Assembly: GCA_022315425.1 (NCBI GenBank)
Contig: JAIUPT010000046.1
Location: 248,001 to 312,000 of the forward strand
DNA length: 64,000 nucleotides
Direction of reading: 5' to 3'
Origin: Pseudevernia furfuracea
Lineage: Eukaryota > Ascomycota > Lecanoromycetes > Lecanorales > Parmeliaceae
Position numbers and translations under genes: made by a program. The notes beneath the pieces are model-generated. The model had not been told where the DNA came from and ran no database searches. It saw only the letters and a program-made list of their open reading frames with translations. This document shows positions 11,856 to 21,371 of the stretch, in pieces (position 1 is the stretch's first letter; each line of letters starts with the position of its first letter).

Positions 11856-14517
11856 TCACTCATCGTCAAGATCGACATCCAGCGCATCAGGGTTGGCAGC
11901 CACCGCTGGTTTTTCTGCTGGAGGGATATTTCCACCTTGTGGGCCAGTGCTCGCGGCAACAAAGCCCACTGGTGCACGAGCCTGGCGTTCCAGCGCAGCC
12001 ATCGCGTCCGCTTGCTCATTCGATTCACCGTCGCCATCTTCGTTGTCTCCGTCTCGGGGTCTTTGCTGACTTCTTGCGAGCGCTTGTGACGCAATGAAGT
12101 TGACATCCGTGTTGTACTGAGCTTGCACACTCCGCTTGATGCGAAGCATTTCCTTAAATGTATCTTCGTTGCCATGCTGCACCTCGAATTCTTCCCACTT
12201 GTGCCAGAATGTCGGGGTGGTTCTTGGATCGCAGAACTGCGAAGCATGTCCGTATATTGCTCTAGCTCTGTCGATTTCGCCTAGTCGTCGTTCCATCTCG
12301 GCGAATTTGAGACACATATCACGGGCTTCTTTGTCGGGCAAGGCAGCAATAGCTCTCTCGTAGATGGGGCGTGTCGAAGTGAGCCCGAAATTGGAGGCGG
12401 ATTTCGTGATGTAGAAGTTGAACATCTCGAACTTATCGTCATCTGACACAGCGCGAGTGGCCCTTTCGTAGATTCGCATAGCGTGGCGAGCAAGACCGCG
12501 CTCCTCTTCCAGGTTTCCATACATAAGGTATAGGACCTTCGCAAACTGGGGCGGGCAGCCTTCGACAGCTTGCTCGAATAGATCCCTTAGTCTCTCGATC
12601 CCGATTTTGCGGTCCACCGCCTTTGTCAGGTATAGATTCCACAACTCAAAGGCGACTGGATAGTTGAAGAGATCCAAGCCTCGTTCGTAGACTTTGAAAG
12701 ATTCCTCAAAATACTTGTTTTCCTCCAGTAGGTTAGCAAAATTAACCACAGTCTGAGGAGTGGCTATTCGAAGTTCGAAGATCCTCTCGTAGACTTTCTT
12801 CGTCTCTTCCAAGGTGCTTACGCTCTCCACAAGATCCACGTAGAAGCTCCATAACTTCCAACTCTTATGGACTCGCTGCTGTGGCGAGAGTGTCTCGTCG
12901 AAGTAGTCTACAGTAGATCTTTTCGGCGCCTGGGTGGCCTTCGCCATGATGTCCACGGCTCGATCGAAGTTCTCGTTCCTAAGCTCCATCTCGGCCCAAC
13001 CGGACCACATCTCTGCAAGCTCAGCCACCGACTTAAATGGCACATTAACAGCCTTTTCAGTGATTATGCGTGCGGTGCGAAGGTCTCCACCCTCCTCGTA
13101 GAACTTGGCATAGCTCAGCCATAATTCATGAAACTTGCCCACTGCTTTCCTTGGTTGCACTGCCGCCATCGCATCCGTGTAAGTTTGGACCACCTCCTTC
13201 TTGTTATCTCCCCAGAGCGCAACCCTTTTCTCCCACTCATTGACGTTGTTTGGATTCTGGCGCAAAAGTACATCATTCACCAAGAAAGGTCGTCGATCCA
13301 TGAGTTGCTCGAAGCGCATCATCCGGATGTCCAGGTCGAAGTCGGCATCCTCGTTTACCTTGCCCTTGTCGGACCGCACAGCCGCAGCATCCATCAGGGT
13401 ACTAATGATAGATTCCTCGAACTCCGCGTAGGAATCAAAGACGATAGTGAAATCTCGGACGGTCATGACAGTTGTGATGCCTTCTTCAAAAACATCCCGC
13501 GCTCTTTCAAAATTGCCCCTTGTGATCCAGTATGTTGCAAGTCCTGCCCAAAGCTTCCCGCGTTGATCTACAAATCTCTCAATGCCGCTTCGTATAATCT
13601 TCTCAACATCCATGCCGACAGTGCCTCTTGTCTCGATTTCCTTTGCTCGTGTGACCAAGAGATCCACCATTTCACTCCACAGCTGGAAATTGCTTTTTGT
13701 GTTCTTGCTTCGAAATTTCGGATTGTTCAGGATATCCATGTATTTCTTCACGGCTTCGATGTACCGGCCATTCTCTATCAAAAGTTCTATAAAATCCTCG
13801 CTATCCTCTGGGTGAATTTGCATGTATCGCCTCCAAATCTTTACTGCTGTGTCTCCAGAAGCAGAATTGGCGAACGGTCTGTAGAGAGCCCAGATTCGGT
13901 TATGTTGCGTTATTGGCAACGCCCGTAAAGCTCTGTCGAAAGTGCGTCGCGTGGGAGTGACAAGAGGCTGCTTCATCAAGAAGGAGAGATACATTTCCCA
14001 TATCTTTGGCATTTTGTTGAGTAGAATGAGTGCTCGCTCGAACAATGCGTTGACCTTTGCATACTCCACAGAGTGTATCGCAGAATTCCTATTGCGAAGA
14101 TGCTTGATCCGCAACTCCAGGTACTAAGATGGATCAGCCCCACAGATCCTCATTTATTGCGATCGCGACATACCATCTTCCAAAGTTTATAAGATCGCGG
14201 CAGCTGTCTGCAGGCTCTCTCGAGTATCTACATGATCAATCAGCTCAATGCACTTGACCTGATGGAGACACTCCGACGTACAAAAGCTTGTTCAAGAAGC
14301 GTGCCATGCTGGTGCTTGTAGTCAATATAGATTAACCAGGGTTTGGTTGAACCAGGGTCCCGCGATATATCTTGCTCGTAAACGACGTCGTCTGAGGACT
14401 GTATGTCCCAGTCAGCGGTACAATTCACGGTATGGTAGAGGTTTCACTCACGATGAGATACAAAGACGGGTCTGAGCTCTGTGGGGAGATTTTTGGCAGG
14501 GGAGCGAGAGTTGCCAT
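11856..14517 (-). CDS. SYF1: Pre-mRNA-splicing factor Syf1 (XAB2), HAT-repeat protein (4 exons)
   Basis: Exons in transcript order are 14517-14452, 14398-14282, 14227-14174 and 14123-11856; introns of 53, 54 and 50 bp are GT-AG, and the sum is 834 aa plus stop. The protein is a scaffold of the Prp19-associated (NineTeen) complex in the activated spliceosome. The N-terminus reads DDVVYEQDISRDP, then ILERACRQLPRSYKLWKM-YLELRIKHLR, then a long array of half-TPR repeats (for example NKMPKIWEMYLSFL and RALPITQHNRIWALY). The acidic C-terminus ends in DALDVDLDDE. Length matches fungal Syf1. The small second and third exons would be missed by a simple ORF call; I placed them because they restore the conserved first repeats. 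The gene is divergent from VMA8 across a 364-bp shared upstream region. Confidence 0.95.
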
Positions 14518-14881
14518 GGCTGGCAATTTTACGCCTGGCATCCCCAACTTACAACGCTGAAGAGCTTCGATGACTGACGAGAGAGTTATGCCCACTAAGG
14601 TAGATTGGATAATTTGCATCACAGCATATGGCGCTAAAAAGTCGGCCTCTGATTCGCCGACCGCCGATCCCTTGATGTGCAGTCTGTCTGCTGGACGGTT
14701 GACTGTTGCTACTTGCTACAAATCCTCATTTAAACCTCGTTGACTTTTTATCTATTCGTGTTCGCACAATTGTCCATTTCAATTCCGAGTGTGCACCTGA
14801 AGCCTTTTTCCCACGCCACGCGAATTACGTGACTCTTTCACCAACAGGGTGCCACGACGTCATACTCCACCATCATCCAAG
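14518..14881. promoter_or_regulatory. Bidirectional promoter region SYF1 / VMA8
   Basis: This 364-bp gap separates the two divergent start codons and must hold both promoters and 5' UTRs. I see no motif I can name with confidence. Confidence 0.6.
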
Positions 14882-15869
14882 ATGTCAGGAGCTGGGGTAG
14901 GCAATTGAGACTATGCTACCTGCGTACGGGAGCTTTCACTAACCATATGGATGGCATCAGGACCGGGAAGCTGTCTTCCCAACGCGACAGTCCCTAGGTG
15001 CTATGAAGAACAAGCTTAAGGGCGCCGAGACCGGGCATAGCCTACTTAAAAGGAAAAGCGAAGCCCTGACAAAGTACGTCTTCTCCATTCATTTTACAAA
15101 CTAGCGCTAAAGCTTCATCAGGCGCTTTCGAGGTATGCTACAGCCGGACCTGGACTTTACAATTGACGACTAAAGCGAGCAGAGATAACAAGACGAATTG
15201 ACGAGGCGAAGAGAAAGATGGGCCGTGTGATGCAGATTGCGGCTTTCTCGCTAGCCGAGGTCACATATGCAGTTGGAGGAGACATTGGATATCAGATTCA
15301 GGAATCCGCGAAGCAAGCTCGCTTCAGAGTTCGGACAAAACAGGAAAACGTTTCTGGGGTTTTCCTACCTCAATTTGAAAGCTACACGACAGAAGGGAAC
15401 AACGACTTCGGTTTGACAGGTTTAGGAAAGGGAGGGCAGCAGGTCCAGCGGTGCAGAGAGACATATGCAAGAGCTGTGGAAACCTTGGTAGAGCTCGCTA
15501 GTTTGCAAGTAAGTCATCAGTGTCCAGACCCAAAAACATCGAGGACTTCTCTGACATTTCGCTCAGACAGCTTTTGTCACCCTAGACGAAGTCATCAAGG
15601 TCGTAAACAGGAGGGTCAACGCAATCGAACACGTCATCATACCACGGACAGAGAATACCATCAAGTATATCAATTCCGAGCTGGATGAGCTTGACAGGGA
15701 GGAATTCTACCGCCTGAAGAAGGTCAAGAGCAATAAGCAGCGAGATAATGATGCCGCAGAACAAGAACAGAAGGCTTCCAAGAGGCGCGGAAGCGATAAG
15801 GAGAATGCCGATGATCCTGGAGCCACGGACATTCTAGGGGAACAAGAAGATCAAGATGTGATATTCTAG
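14882..15869 (+). CDS. VMA8: V-type proton ATPase subunit D (5 exons, one 11-nt exon)
   Basis: Exons 14882-14896 (MSGAG), 14961-15073, 15122-15132, 15183-15508 and 15567-15869 total 768 nt, 255 aa, the usual length for Vma8. The protein is part of the central rotor stalk of the V1 sector that couples ATP hydrolysis to proton pumping into the vacuole. Conserved blocks are DREAVFPTRQSLGAMKNKLK, GHSLLKRKSEALTKRFREIT, RRIDEAKRKMGRVMQIAAFS and RRVNAIEHVIIPRTENTIKY; the N- and C-terminal parts form the family's long coiled coil. The third exon is only 11 nt and completes K-R-F-R-E; without it the frame breaks. The C-terminus after KRRGSDKENADD is acidic and variable. The stop lies 220 bp from the stop of the convergent U2B'' gene. 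Confidence 0.95.
15122..15132 (+). other. VMA8: 11-nt internal exon of VMA8
   Basis: It is flanked by introns 15074-15121 (48 bp) and 15133-15182 (50 bp), both GT-AG. Phase 2 in and phase 0 out restore KRFREIT, which is conserved in subunit D. Confidence 0.85.
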
Positions 15870-16089
15870 GTTGCATGTAACTTGCTATGGTACAAGCGAG
15901 TTGCGCTTCACGCTTCCTTCTTATGGCTTGCGCTCTTAGGATAGGGTATCTAGACATCACATCAACCGCATAGTCTTTCTAATGCGTTCTCTCCAAGCCG
16001 AGAATGGTCACTCGGATCGGTACCAAGGTGGTCTTCAAGAGGGCAAGAAAATTTACGCCGCACTCGATTGAGAAATCCTCGACTTTGCA

Positions 16090-17039
16090 TCACTGGCGTT
16101 GATACACAACCTTGACCACTTTGCCTTCCTCCCCAAGCGTCATCCCCGCAGTATTCTCCTTCGCACTGATAGCACCTGCTTCAGCTTCGTATTCGACGAA
16201 AGCTATACCTCTCCTTCCAGGCACCAGACGCACTTCCCTAAATCCTTCGAATCTGCCAAATATTGCAGTGAGTCCGTCCACGCCATAGTCTTCTGGTAGA
16301 TTCTGCACGAATAAGATCTTGTTGGGTGGTAGGTACTCTTCTGGTATAACTGCTCCTGCTGCTGGATTCGAAGATTTGAGACCAGCACCGCGAGAAGCTT
16401 TGATCGGCCGAGCAGTGCCAGCTTCTGGAGGAGCACCAGCTGCTGGGCGCTTCAATTTCTTTTGGGCCTCTGCAGCCTCGTACGCTTGCTTTCTCTCTGT
16501 GATCGTAGTGATCAGCTTATTCATATCTTCTTATACAGAGCTCGACACGCTCGTACCTTTTTCAGCCAGCCTCCGTCGCCTATGGGCCTCGAAATCTTCT
16601 GCGCTTCCCTCTCTTTGCACCGTAGCATCGCTCTTTGTTCTCGCATAGTCCAACAGCATAGGCTTATCGAACAATTCAAACCCCTGGACCTCCTTGATCG
16701 CCCGCTCGGCAGCTTCGGTCTCGTCAAAAACTACGAAAGCTTGGCCTTTCGATTTGAGGTTCGTCTTGGCAATGAGTTCGATGACATTGCCGTATTCAGA
16801 GAAGATTTCGGTGAGAGCTTCTCTTAGCTGGTCTGGTTTAATACGCTCTTCTAAGTTTTTGACCTGTATCGCCCATTAGTATATGTCATCTGAAGCTGAA
16901 GCAACGCAGCTGGGTTAGGCATGCTAACGTAGACTCTATGACTTTGTTAGCCATGTGCTCAAAATGGTGGGTGATAAATGTTAACGCACGTAGGATTCGG
17001 TGGATTGCTCACACCAGTAAGGGCTGCTACCGCAGCCAT
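16090..17039 (-). CDS. MSL1: U2 snRNP protein B'' (U1A/U2B''-type), two RRM domains (4 exons, one 7-nt exon)
   Basis: Exons in transcript order are 17039-16990, 16935-16929, 16863-16557 and 16496-16090; total 771 nt, 256 aa. It binds U2 snRNA in the spliceosome. RRM1 spans about residues 17-95, with RNP2 V18-Y-V-K-N-L and RNP1 KGQAFVVF; RRM2 is C-terminal, with RNP2 LFVQNL and RNP1 RGIAFVEY. A basic, A/P-rich linker (KKLKRPAAGAPPEAG) joins them. The 7-nt exon AGTCTAC supplies part of Thr17, Val18 and Tyr19 and is needed to assemble RNP2. The flanking introns have branch sites CTAAC and TACTAAT. The start MAAVAALTGVSNPPNPT matches the family start. It is divergent from CCA1 over 220 bp. Confidence 0.92.
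16929..16935 (-). other. MSL1: 7-nt internal exon of the U2B'' gene
   Basis: Coding-strand AGTCTAC lies between introns 16989-16936 (54 bp, GTGCGT...ATAG) and 16928-16864 (65 bp, GTTAGC...ACAG). It joins PPNPT to VKNLEER, giving the conserved T-V-Y-V-K-N-L. Confidence 0.85.
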
Positions 17040-17259
17040 CGTTTATTATGGTGTACAGAGTGATGTTGTTCCAGGGTTGTCTCTAAACTCCTTCTATTGC
17101 TGTAAGTCCGTAACTGAAGAGTCTGAAGCTACCTCAAGGTATCTACGCTCGAGAAGCGCGGAGATATGCCGCCCGGGCCGCTCCTTCTAGCGTCTCTACT
17201 ATTTAACACAAGTGACTTATGAGTCAATCTGAGTGTCCAAATATGAATTTCAAGCTTGA

Positions 17260-18996
17260 ATGCATCTCTTCAAATTTCGTCGACAGTCTCTCATTTTGAG
17301 AATCACAAAGAGACTCTGTTCACAACAAGCAACCATGAGCAAAAGTATTGAACTAACCCCGGGAGAGGCAACTTTGCGGCAGTTATTCCTTGATGTATCC
17401 TCTTACGCTGTCAAACTTGGGGGTTACCATAACAAGCCCGAACTCAGATTTGCTGGAGGATGGGTCAGAGACAAGCTGTTAGGAATACCCAGTAAGGACA
17501 TTGACGTTGCCATAAGCAATATGACTGGTTCTGAGTTTGGATCTTTAATGAAGCAATTCGTGGAGCGGTCCGAAGCACGGCACAGTTACGAGCAAGACAT
17601 TCTTGGACACCTGGCCAAGATTGAAGCAAACCCTGAGAAATCAAAGCATCTCGAGACTGCAACAACGAAGGTCCTCGGTTTTGACGTAGACTTGGTCAAC
17701 CTTCGTAAAGAAACGTATACCGATGACAGCCGCAATCCTACGATGGAATTTGGTACTCCTGAAGAAGATGCTTTTCGTCGAGATGCGACAATCAACGCCC
17801 TGTTCTACAATCTTCAAACGTCCGAAGTAGAGGACTGGACTGGGAAAGGGTTCCAAGACTTGGACCGCGGAATCATCAGGACACCGTTGGCACCATTGCA
17901 AACGTTCAAAGACGACCCTTTGAGGGTGCTGAGAGGTATACGCTTTGCGAGCCGCCTCATGTACGAAATTGCGCCCGAAGATGAGATGGCCATGAGCGAT
18001 CGTACTATCAAAGCTGCGCTAAGACTCAAAATCACCCGGGACAGAGTGCGTGTCGAGATATTGAAGATGCTAGGTGGGCCAGAACCCAAACATTCGCTCC
18101 CTTTCTTGAAAGGACCATGCCCTCACAGAGCACTATCTCTGGTTGATCGTCTTGGCTTGTATAATGACGTCTTCACTGATCCTACTAATGCGGACTGCAA
18201 GTTGGTTGACACTGCGAACTGGCACCGGGCTTACAACCAGCTACGGGACATAATTAGTGCAGGATCAGAAGGATCAGCCCTTCCAGAGCCAAAAGGATCA
18301 GCCCTTCCAAGACCAGGAGAATCAGCCCTACCAAAAATAGAAAAGACCATTGGATCAATCTTATTACGTAGCCCTGAAGATTTGTACAATGCATGGATAT
18401 TGACATGTTTTGTCCCCTGGGCAAGGGAGCCTTCAAAGCCTCCCCAGAGATCTTCCAAGGGACCGATGACCGCGGCAGGTCTCGTAGCACGAGAAGGTAT
18501 CAAAGCCGAAAACAAGATCTATAAACTTGTTGATGATGCTGTCTCTCATCTGCAAGACATTGTCGAAAAAAAAGATGCCGTCCGGCATAAGAATCAGACG
18601 AAAAGCCCCGAAAGCCAGCGCGAAATGCAAGGAATGGCCATTCGCAAATGGCGTTCCAATTGGCGAAGTAGTGTGGTGTACGCTCTGCTAACGGAGGTTT
18701 CGGAGACCAAGACAGAGACGGCCTCTCTGGCTGTCTTGGACGGATACTCCTCGTGGCTGTCACATCTTTCAGAAACTGACCTTCTCGGCCAACTAGAGCC
18801 AATCGTGACAGGCGATGAGTTAATGAAAGCCTTCAATACTAAAGGTGGGAAATGGGTGTCCGCGGCTTTGGAATGCGTGATGAAATGGCAACTTCGCAAC
18901 CCAGACCGGAAGGGCGACGCAGCGGGTGCTATCGCCGAGGTTATGGAAAGGAAGGAGGAGCTGGGCATCCCGCGTCGAACGAGTCCTTTCAGTTGA
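17260..18996 (+). CDS. CCA1: CCA tRNA nucleotidyltransferase (mitochondrial and nuclear/cytosolic)
   Basis: One uninterrupted frame of 578 aa. The enzyme adds or repairs the 3' CCA of tRNAs using CTP and ATP. Class II signatures are visible: FAGGWVRD (G66-G67...R70-D71), the catalytic D80-I-D82, RRDATINALFYN, and DDPLRVLRGIRFASRL in the nucleotide-binding neck. The first 25 residues (MHLFKFRRQSLILRITKRL...) are basic and lack acidic residues, like a mitochondrial presequence. A second ATG at 17335 (Met26, MSKSIEL) would start the cytosolic form, the arrangement known for yeast Cca1. Residues about 330-360 hold a short in-frame repeat of GSALP-type units that is probably a species-specific linker expansion. 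Confidence 0.96.
   Translation: MHLFKFRRQSLILRITKRLCSQQATMSKSIELTPGEATLRQLFLDVSSYAVKLGGYHNKPELRFAGGWVRDKLLGIPSKDIDVAISNMTGSEFGSLMKQFVERSEARHSYEQDILGHLAKIEANPEKSKHLETATTKVLGFDVDLVNLRKETYTDDSRNPTMEFGTPEEDAFRRDATINALFYNLQTSEVEDWTGKGFQDLDRGIIRTPLAPLQTFKDDPLRVLRGIRFASRLMYEIAPEDEMAMSDRTIKAALRLKITRDRVRVEILKMLGGPEPKHSLPFLKGPCPHRALSLVDRLGLYNDVFTDPTNADCKLVDTANWHRAYNQLRDIISAGSEGSALPEPKGSALPRPGESALPKIEKTIGSILLRSPEDLYNAWILTCFVPWAREPSKPPQRSSKGPMTAAGLVAREGIKAENKIYKLVDDAVSHLQDIVEKKDAVRHKNQTKSPESQREMQGMAIRKWRSNWRSSVVYALLTEVSETKTETASLAVLDGYSSWLSHLSETDLLGQLEPIVTGDELMKAFNTKGGKWVSAALECVMKWQLRNPDRKGDAAGAIAEVMERKEELGIPRRTSPFS
18260..18345 (+). repeat. CCA1: In-frame tandem repeat inside CCA1
   Basis: Three or more imperfect units reading G-S-A-L-P-x-P (GGATCAGCCCTTCCA-like) follow one another. 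The frame stays open, so the repeat is compatible with function and sits in the variable region between conserved helical blocks. Confidence 0.8.
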
Positions 18997-19438
18997 GAGC
19001 GACGAAAGGATGCAGCAAGCTTTGTAGCCCGGCAAGGACAATGGCGATTTGTATGAAACCAATGTGACGGATGGCATTGCGGAGGTCTCGGCAATGAGAT
19101 AATGGTATCGCTGGCGAAAGAAAGGTAAAATCTGCAAGTCGCAAAGACATGGCAACTCCGTATGTGGCAAACGAGGCCGACGGTGTTACAGAGATTTAGT
19201 TTAGCGAGGAGAGAGAATTGTAGTATCACCTGAGTAGCTTAGATTCGAATAGTGTGTGTTAATGTCAAGTAAAGGCTTCTCAGCATCTGTGACAACTCTC
19301 GATTTACAAAGCCTCCTATGCGACACTTTTCTCTACGAGTACGACAGTCTAAAAAGTGAGCGAGGCCGTTGCTGACAACTCTGTCACATGAATATACCCT
19401 ACGTACCTGGCGCAAGTCTACCATAGAAGTACTGCATC
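18997..19438. other. Intergenic CCA1 / TTI2
   Basis: This gap holds the CCA1 3' flank and the TTI2 promoter. No additional gene is recognised; antisense frames over the CCA1 end look like shadows. Confidence 0.5.
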
Positions 19439-21236
19439 ATGAATTACGAGAACCTAAAAGATGCCGCTCGGGAACACATCCAAGGTATCACCGCTAAGCA
19501 CCCTACGCTGGCTTTGCCCAGAGCCTTCCTTTCCCAAGAGGTCCGGAGCACAAGCTTAGCCTCTCTCGTTGAGGGCCTCAAAGTCTCGGTCTCAGCGGGA
19601 TCTACACCCCAGGTAGGATCTCAATGTTGCTGAATATCTCGTCCAATCTGGCAAGAATTGACCAATGTTGCAATAGTCGTTTGAAAGTATAGCTGTATTA
19701 GACGCATATCTCGCCGAAGCACGTGACCGTGAACACAACCGTCCAGACCAAGATGCAGCAGTGTTTCTTCGCGAATGGGTAGCTGAAGCTATCCTACCCA
19801 CCGAGGCTTTTGCAGATGCCTCTCCATATTCAATGAGTCGGTCTCGTTCGATGCTACGATGGCCAGAGACTGATATACGGTGTATCACAGAACAGAAAGC
19901 AACGCTCACTCCTGATGAAGTAGCCAAGTTTCATGCAATGAGCCTGTCAGGCATGCTACTGTTGTCTCGCTTACAGAATATTGAGCCCCTTTCGGAAGAC
20001 GAGTCTGTTATGACCATTCTCACATGCCTTGCATCATTTACTGATCTGAACGACCCTTGGACCTATCCGAAAGCCAGGGACCATGCGTGTTCTCTCTTGG
20101 AAGGCTACGCAGGTTCGGGAGATCTATCCACTATACTTACCGGATTACTTCAGGAAAGGGTCAAGCCGCTCTTTAACAAAACAAAGAATCCGGCAATTAC
20201 ACAGCAGGGTCGAAAAGCCATTGATCCCCTTCCAAGCGCTGCTACAGCTCACAGTGATCTCGATGGTGAAACAAAACCCTGGAAGTACCGCGATGCTTAT
20301 ATTGTCACTGTTATCCAATGGGTTTTGAACCATTTAGATGTGCGTACCATCATTAAGCCGTTCCTAGGCGTAATCTGGCTGATATAGAAGCCAGGAATCG
20401 TCAGTGCAGGCGAATTGGCCACTAATAATCCCTCCACTTCTTGCACTGATCGATGACTCTTCAACTAAGTACAAAGTCAAAGGCTGCAATTTCCTCGCCC
20501 TGTTCCTTCAGAAGTGCCCTTCGCTCCTACTAGAGCGTACCGGACTCGGAGAAATATTTGAAAATGCCGTAATGCCCAACCTAATGTCCTTGCCGTCACT
20601 AACAGAGGAAGCCGAATCTCTGCAGCTGCTGAGAGCAGCCTATCCCGCACTGATCTTCTTGGCTCTTGTCAGGTTCCCTGGTGTAAAGCATCAACCCGCG
20701 AGAGTCAAAGCACTGGACAAAATTCTTCGAAATGGAATATTGAAAGGGTATGCACATGCTGGAGAGCATGTTAGAATAGCAGAGCTCTTGGTCAATGAAA
20801 TGGCAGTCCTTGTGAACGAGCTGGGTGTTGAATTCGTCAAACATCTAAAGGTATCATGTGAGCCCCTGTGAATTGAATCAAGGCTGACGCTACTGTCAAG
20901 CATATTATTCCCTTGCTGGCTGGCATCTTGGCTGCACCATTTGCTACAGCCTACCCGCCTCTGCTTCGAGTTTCCGTGAAAGCGGTACAAACGATCATTG
21001 TCGCTGCTTGGCCTCGCATTGCTCATCATAGGGGTGAGATCCTGAAAGGCTTGACGATCTGCTGGTGCCGTATTGGAGACGAGGACAGGCAATCTCAGCT
21101 CAAGGAAGTGCGAGAGAGCATCAAACATGCGGTGCAGCTTTTGACCTGCGTAGTGGCGGGGAAAGTCCAGGTAGTAGAGGAGTACCAAACTCTGATCAAC
21201 AGCGACAGCAAGCTTCGAGATTTGTTGGTCGTCTAA
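19439..21236 (+). CDS. TTI2: Tel2-interacting protein 2 (TTT complex) family (4 exons)
   Basis: Exons 19439-19612, 19677-20339, 20410-20850 and 20901-21236 give 537 aa; introns of 64, 70 and 50 bp are GT-AG and in frame. The protein is alpha-helical throughout. Stretches typical of fungal Tti2 include FLREWVAEAILPTEAFADASPYSMSRSRSMLRWPETDIR, NWPLIIPPLLALIDDSSTKYKVKGC, and PLLRVSVKAVQTIIVAAWPRI with GLTICWCRI near the end. Tti2 with Tel2 and Tti1 helps Hsp90 mature PIKK kinases such as TOR and ATM/ATR. Assignment rests on overall resemblance since the family has no catalytic motif. Its stop is 135 bp from the stop of convergent FIG4. Confidence 0.8.
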
Positions 21237-21371
21237 GATACAGAAGCTAGCCCGCCATGGTATTGGGCCTCACCACCAGTTTCCAAGCGCTGTGCCAATG
21301 CACGGAACGCTACGCTACATTTACGGCACAGATCGTAATTTCGTCACTTTGTCACCAGGATTTGAAACGTC

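Noticed and set aside
12867..13928. Long plus-strand open frames of up to 266 codons
   Set aside because: They are antisense shadows of SYF1 and contain no recognisable domain.
16936..16961. ATGGCTAACAAAGTC on the minus strand as an alternative U2B'' start
   Set aside because: It lies in intron 1 and does not give the conserved PPNPTVYVKNL; the upstream exon at 17039 does.
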